DNA from: Aldehydirespirator sp965203635
Lineage (GTDB): Bacteria > Actinomycetota > Acidimicrobiia > Acidimicrobiales > Aldehydirespiratoraceae
Length of the DNA stretch: 64,000 nt
Assembly: GCA_965203635.1 (NCBI GenBank)
Contig: OZ241903.1
Span: forward strand, 496,001 to 560,000
Direction of reading: 5' to 3'
In this document: piece after piece, positions 61,199 to 64,000 of the stretch
Layout: every line of letters begins with the position of its first letter
How positions within the stretch are numbered: position 1 is the first letter of the stretch
Program-made: the position numbers and the translations under genes
Notes under the pieces: model-generated
The model's database searches: none
Told to the model about the DNA's origin: nothing
The model's input: the letters and a program-made list of their open reading frames with translations, nothing else

Positions 61199-61435
61199 CG
61201 CACCCTTCCCTCTACGGGCCGTCAGCCGCGCTCCGCGGCCGGCATCCCGGCATTCCTCTGCGGGCGCAGTATCGCACCGCCCGACTCTCTAGCGCACGGC
61301 GCCATCGCGGCTCGCTCGCTCGTGCCGTCCACCGGACCAGGGGCGTTGCCCCGGCAATTCGCCTCTTGGTACGGTCAACCCAGTTGCCGATCACATGGAA
61401 CACGTGCAGCGCCGGAACAAAGACCTAATCTGAGC
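61199..61435. other. Divergent promoter region, no gene seen
   Basis: 237 bp between the carnitine dehydrogenase (minus) and the dioxygenase beta subunit (plus). TTGCC-CC-GGCAA (near 61344-61355) and CACGTG (near 61399) are small inverted repeats; no promoter hexamers are convincing. It must hold the start signals of both operons. Confidence 0.5.
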
Positions 61436-61954
61436 ATGGCCCGCCCGGACACCGCCGACGCCGAACTCGTCAGAGAGATCGAGCAATTCCTCTACTACGA
61501 GGCCCAGCTGCTTGACGACCGCGATTTCGAGACGTGGCTCGGCCTCCTGTCCGAGGACATCCGCTACTGGATGCCGACGCGGTTCAACCAGGGGCGCCGG
61601 CAGAGGCGCGACTCGAGCGACGACTCGGAGCTCGCCCATTTCGACGACGATCGGCCGACGCTCGAGCGGCGGGTCAAACGACTCCGGACCGCGTTCGCCT
61701 GGGCGGAGCAGCCTCCCACCCGGACTCGCCGAATCGTTGGCAACATCCGGGTGACACCGGCCGACAACGACCGCTTCGCCGTGCGGTCCAACTTCATCTG
61801 CTACGCGAACCGTCTCGAATCGGAGACCCACATCTGGGCCGGCGAACGATCCGACGTGCTTCGACGCAGCGGCGACGGCTGGCTGATCTGCGATCGCACC
61901 ATCAGGCTCGACCAGAACGTGGTGCTGGCCAACTGCATCTCCCTGCTCTTCTAG
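61436..61954 (+). CDS. Ring-hydroxylating dioxygenase beta subunit
   Basis: 172-aa SnoaL-fold small subunit: EIEQFLYYEAQLLDDRDFETWLGLLSEDIRYWMPTRFNQGRR, TRRIVGNIRVTPADNDRFAVRSNFICYANRLESETHIWAGERSDVLRRSGDGWLICDRTIRLDQNV. It would pair with the Rieske alpha subunit encoded 1.8 kb downstream. The alpha3-beta3 type usually attacks aromatic acids. Gene order beta before alpha with two regulators between is unusual. Confidence 0.87.
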   Translation: MARPDTADAELVREIEQFLYYEAQLLDDRDFETWLGLLSEDIRYWMPTRFNQGRRQRRDSSDDSELAHFDDDRPTLERRVKRLRTAFAWAEQPPTRTRRIVGNIRVTPADNDRFAVRSNFICYANRLESETHIWAGERSDVLRRSGDGWLICDRTIRLDQNVVLANCISLLF

Positions 61955-61966
61955 GACTGGCGCCAC

Positions 61967-62035
61967 ATGACCACGCTCCGCACCTGTCCGCGCCCGCTCT
62001 ACGTCGAGCTGGCCGACAATTCCAGCGACACGTGA
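61967..62035 (+). pseudogene. Possible truncated gene start (22 codons) after the beta subunit
   Basis: MTTLRTCPRPLYVELADNSSDT begins 12 bp after the beta subunit stop with AGGA at about -11, and then stops. It overlaps the IclR gene 3' end. It may be the remnant of a third dioxygenase component, or chance. Low confidence. Confidence 0.25.
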
Positions 62036-62889
62036 TCCCGCTGCCGGCCGGCAGCCGTCTCCGATGGGCGAACCCGGGTCCGGACGAAGCACTGGGGGGT
62101 CGGCGACCGGGGTGCCGGGCGCTTGGTGGCCAGCGCAGCCGAGATCGCCTCGGCCGTCGCGGCGAGCTGGGCCCGATGCCTGCCGACCGTACTGCTCCGG
62201 CCCGACAACGAGATTGCCGCCATCGCGCCCCGCTCCCCGAGCACCGGCACGGCTGTGCACCCCAAACCGGTGAGCAGCTCCTCGCGATCGTACGCGATCC
62301 GCTCCTCCCGAACCCGGGCCAGCTCCGCCTCGATGACCCGTCCCTCGACCAGCGTCCGGCCCGTGTAGATGGCGCGCGGTCTGACGAGGAACCGATGCAG
62401 GACCTCGCGGGGCGAGAACGCGAGCAGCACCTTTCCCAACGCCGTGCAGTGCGCAGGCAGGCGCGCTCCCACCGATGTCGGTACCGTCGGAGCACGGGGA
62501 GCGTGCAGCTTCGCAGCTACGAAGACGTCGGTCCGGTCCGGGATCGCAAGGTGGACGGTCTCGCCGGCCCGGCCGCAGAGATCCACTAGATGCGGCACCG
62601 ACAGCTCCAGCAGCGCATCGTCCTCGCACAGCGGGACACGGCTTCCGAACTCGGACAGCCGCATCCCCAATGCGTACAACGGCCCCCGCTTCTGCACCAT
62701 CTCCGTGCGCTCGAGCATTCCCAGCAGGCGGTACGCGGTCGACTTCGGGAGTCCGACCCGCCGGGCAAGGGCCGACAGCCCCACCCACTCGCCCCGGCCG
62801 AACGCGCCAAGGAGGGCGACTGCACGATCCACAGGCCCCGCTCCGTCGAGACCGCAGTCTCCATTGATCCCCATCCTCGATCCGTCCAT
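61999..62889 (-). CDS. IclR-family transcriptional regulator
   Basis: 296 aa. The winged HTH is VDRAVALLGAFGRGEWVGLSALARRVGLPKSTAYRLLGMLERTEMV (residues 20-65). The effector domain has DLCGRAGETVHLAIPDRTDVFVAAKL, GARLPAHCTALGKVLLAFSPREVLHRFL and GLGCTAVPVLGERGAMAAISLSG. The usual end is near AISAALAT (about 253); the last 43 residues look unlike the family and may come from read-through into former neighbour DNA. GGGGAG lies 7 nt before the ATG. It probably controls the dioxygenase genes. Confidence 0.88.
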   Translation of the reverse strand: MDGSRMGINGDCGLDGAGPVDRAVALLGAFGRGEWVGLSALARRVGLPKSTAYRLLGMLERTEMVQKRGPLYALGMRLSEFGSRVPLCEDDALLELSVPHLVDLCGRAGETVHLAIPDRTDVFVAAKLHAPRAPTVPTSVGARLPAHCTALGKVLLAFSPREVLHRFLVRPRAIYTGRTLVEGRVIEAELARVREERIAYDREELLTGLGCTAVPVLGERGAMAAISLSGRSSTVGRHRAQLAATAEAISAALATKRPAPRSPTPQCFVRTRVRPSETAAGRQRDHVSLELSASST

Positions 62890-62908
62890 GACATCTCCCC
62901 CTGCCGGT

Positions 62909-62924
62909 GCGGTGATATCACCGC
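62909..62924. promoter_or_regulatory. 16-bp perfect palindrome in the IclR/TetR divergent region
   Basis: GCGGTGATATCACCGC, 19 bp upstream of the iclR-type ATG. Length and symmetry fit a dimeric repressor site, most likely for the IclR or TetR protein encoded on either side. Confidence 0.6.
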
Positions 62925-62925
62925 T

Positions 62926-62963
62926 GTAACGTTATCACTGTTACGTTACCTGTGTTATATAAC
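62926..62963. promoter_or_regulatory. Further operator-like palindromes
   Basis: GTAACGT...ACGTTAC are the arms of an imperfect 24-bp palindrome at 62926-62949, which can also be read as a direct repeat TGTnACGTTA. GTTATATAAC is a perfect 10-bp palindrome at 62954-62963 and includes TATAAC, a possible -10. The whole 122-bp gap is far more A+T-rich than its surroundings and lies between divergent regulator genes. Confidence 0.55.
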
Positions 62964-63011
62964 CCGTGTCAAGTAGACTCCGGGAACCCCGAATGAGACT
63001 GCGCCCGACCG

Positions 63012-63599
63012 ATGCCGAAACTCGTTGACCACGACGCCCGCCGGGCCGAACTCGCCCGAGCGGCGGGGCGCTCGATCGCGACGCTGGGACTGACCGGTGT
63101 GACGCTGCGAGAGATCGCCGCGGAGGCCGGCTGCACCACCGGAGCCCTCGCCCACTACTTCGACGACAAGGAGGCGCTGCTCGCGTCGGCGCTCCAAGCC
63201 TTCGCCGACGACACCCTCCAAGCCGCGAGGTCGACGTCGCCGACGAACCGGGCCGAGCTGCTCGAAACGCTCGATGTCGCCATCCCGACGACCGGGGCCC
63301 GCGCCGCCGAATGGCGGGTTTGGATGTGGTTCTGGGTCCACTCGACCGTCGACGAGTCCCTGGCGAACCACAACCGGCGCCTGCAACAGGGGTGGACCGA
63401 CTACATCGCCCGATGCCTGGACCAGGTCATCGCCAACGAGGGTCTGGACCTCGGGACTCCCGCCGATGAACTAGCCGTCCGACTGCTCCAGTCGCTTAAC
63501 GGCATCGGACTGGACGCAACGTTCGATCCCGAGGCCTGGCCCCCGGCACGGCAGCGCTCCCAGCTCGCCCACGCGCTCGACCTGCTGCTCGACCGCTAG
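63012..63599 (+). CDS. TetR-family transcriptional regulator, BetI-like
   Basis: 195 aa. The HTH is GRSIATLGLTGVTLREIAAEAGCTTGALAHYFDDKEALL (residues 19-57). The C-terminal domain (EWRVWMWFWVHSTVDESLANHNRRLQQGWTDYIARCL) resembles BetI/TetR_C_6 proteins. BetI-like regulators sense choline or other small cations or aromatic ligands. It is divergent from the IclR gene and precedes the Rieske alpha gene by 144 bp. Confidence 0.88.
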   Translation: MPKLVDHDARRAELARAAGRSIATLGLTGVTLREIAAEAGCTTGALAHYFDDKEALLASALQAFADDTLQAARSTSPTNRAELLETLDVAIPTTGARAAEWRVWMWFWVHSTVDESLANHNRRLQQGWTDYIARCLDQVIANEGLDLGTPADELAVRLLQSLNGIGLDATFDPEAWPPARQRSQLAHALDLLLDR

Positions 63600-63743
63600 C
63601 CCCGGAAGGGCGGCCGCGGCCGCCCGGCGCGAGCCCGAGTCGCCTTCCCTCGCCGCGGTGTTTCAGCCAGCGGACCGAATCCTTTGCGTTCGCCCTGAGA
63701 GCCGGGTCAGATTGCGGGCGCAGAGCGTTGCAGGAGGTGACTC

Positions 63744-64000
63744 GTGGACCCGACCACGCTCGTCGACGTCGAGGAAGGTCTTCTCTACCCCGCGGTGTAC
63801 AGCGACGAGGACATCTACGAGACCGAGCTCGAGAAGATCTTCGGCCGCTCCTGGCTGTTTCTCGCCCACGAGTGCCAACTCCCCCGCCCCGGCGACTTCG
63901 TGACCGCCTACATGGGCGCCGACCCAGTCGTCCTGGTACGTCAACGCGACGGATCCCTGAGCTGCTTCCTCAACGCCTGCCGCCACCGCGGCATGCGAGT
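63744..64000 (+). CDS. Rieske ring-hydroxylating dioxygenase alpha subunit (partial)
   Basis: N-terminal 85 codons; continues past the window. GTG at 63744 has AGGAGGTGA 4-5 nt upstream, the strongest ribosome site in the window. VYSDEDIYETELEKIFGRSWLFLAHECQLPRPGDFVTAYMG and ADPVVLVRQRDGSLSCFLNACRHRGMRV show the Rieske fold start, with CRHRG as the first Cys-x-His of the cluster. The second CxxH and the mononuclear iron domain lie outside. With the beta subunit it should form an aromatic dioxygenase; a betaine/carnitine oxygenase would not need the beta subunit. Confidence 0.88.
   Translation, partial: MDPTTLVDVEEGLLYPAVYSDEDIYETELEKIFGRSWLFLAHECQLPRPGDFVTAYMGADPVVLVRQRDGSLSCFLNACRHRGMR

Noticed and set aside
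58568..61435. Plus-strand open frame reaching into the dioxygenase beta subunit (over 1100 codons)
   Set aside because: Antisense to acyl-CoA dehydrogenase and carnitine dehydrogenase, both with full motifs; only the part from 61436 is a gene.

Overview
This 64-kb window is chromosomal DNA of very high G+C content, from what looks like an uncultured high-GC actinobacterium, most plausibly Acidimicrobiia. The evidence is circumstantial. ClpC, type III pantothenate kinase, a DUF2520 protein, FolK, Hpt, TilS and the DUF2342 'F420-associated' metalloprotease lie in an order recalling mycobacteria. There is a SigR/RsrA-type redox pair and an actinobacterial Tad/Flp locus with a DUF4244-like pilin. 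GTG starts are frequent, 4-nt ATGA/GTGA gene overlaps are very common, and two F420-type LLM oxidoreductases are present. The lineage is an inference; no rRNA is present. There is no phage, insertion sequence or CRISPR array.

Layout. 1-20.3 kb is housekeeping, almost all on the minus strand: a lipoprotein-HAD fusion, clpC, a divergent polyprenyl diphosphate synthase, lysS-coaX, panC-DUF2520-folK-phosphatase-like-hpt, tilS-DUF2342-small membrane protein-rsrA-sigR-tRNA-Thr, holB-tmk-MFS, topA. 20.3-27.5 kb handles sodium and pH: nhaA divergent from a complete mnhABCDEFG (Mrp) operon. 27.5-32.3 kb carries an RsbW/STAS partner-switch pair and a tadZABC-flp-tadE pilus or secretion operon.

32.4-42.6 kb is a minus-strand catabolic cluster: LLM oxidoreductase, amidohydrolase, FAD subunit, XdhD-like molybdenum hydroxylase, SsnA-like amidohydrolase, XdhC, YqeB and a second LLM oxidoreductase. 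The content resembles the E. coli ssnA/ygfM/xdhD/yqeB set and suggests oxidation and deamination of an N-heterocycle. 42.7-49.6 kb holds RidA, a flavodoxin-fold reductase, a DinB-like protein, a NitT/TauT-type ABC importer, a beta-propeller-like lipoprotein and a creatininase-family amidohydrolase. 49.8-53.9 kb is a glycine betaine-type ABC importer with a fused double permease. 53.9-61.2 kb holds an amidase and a CoA-dependent set (hydratase, NDP-forming CoA ligase, acyl-CoA dehydrogenase, carnitine dehydrogenase-thioesterase) that fits gamma-butyrobetaine/carnitine to betaine catabolism. 61.4-64 kb has the beta and (partial) alpha subunits of a Rieske dioxygenase, separated by divergent IclR and TetR regulators.

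The most unusual signal is not a protein family. At four stop/start-coupled gene junctions the junction itself is tandemly duplicated (periods 35, 11, 35 and twice 50 bp). Each duplication creates a tiny cistron (12, 4, 12, 17 and 17 codons) that begins in the ATGA/GTGA of the upstream gene and ends in the ATGA/GTGA of the downstream gene, so coupling is kept in every case. A fifth copy with the same 35-bp period sits behind a gene with no downstream partner. A second recurring element is a roughly 49-bp near-perfect palindrome with a 5-nt loop, found twice between co-directional genes.
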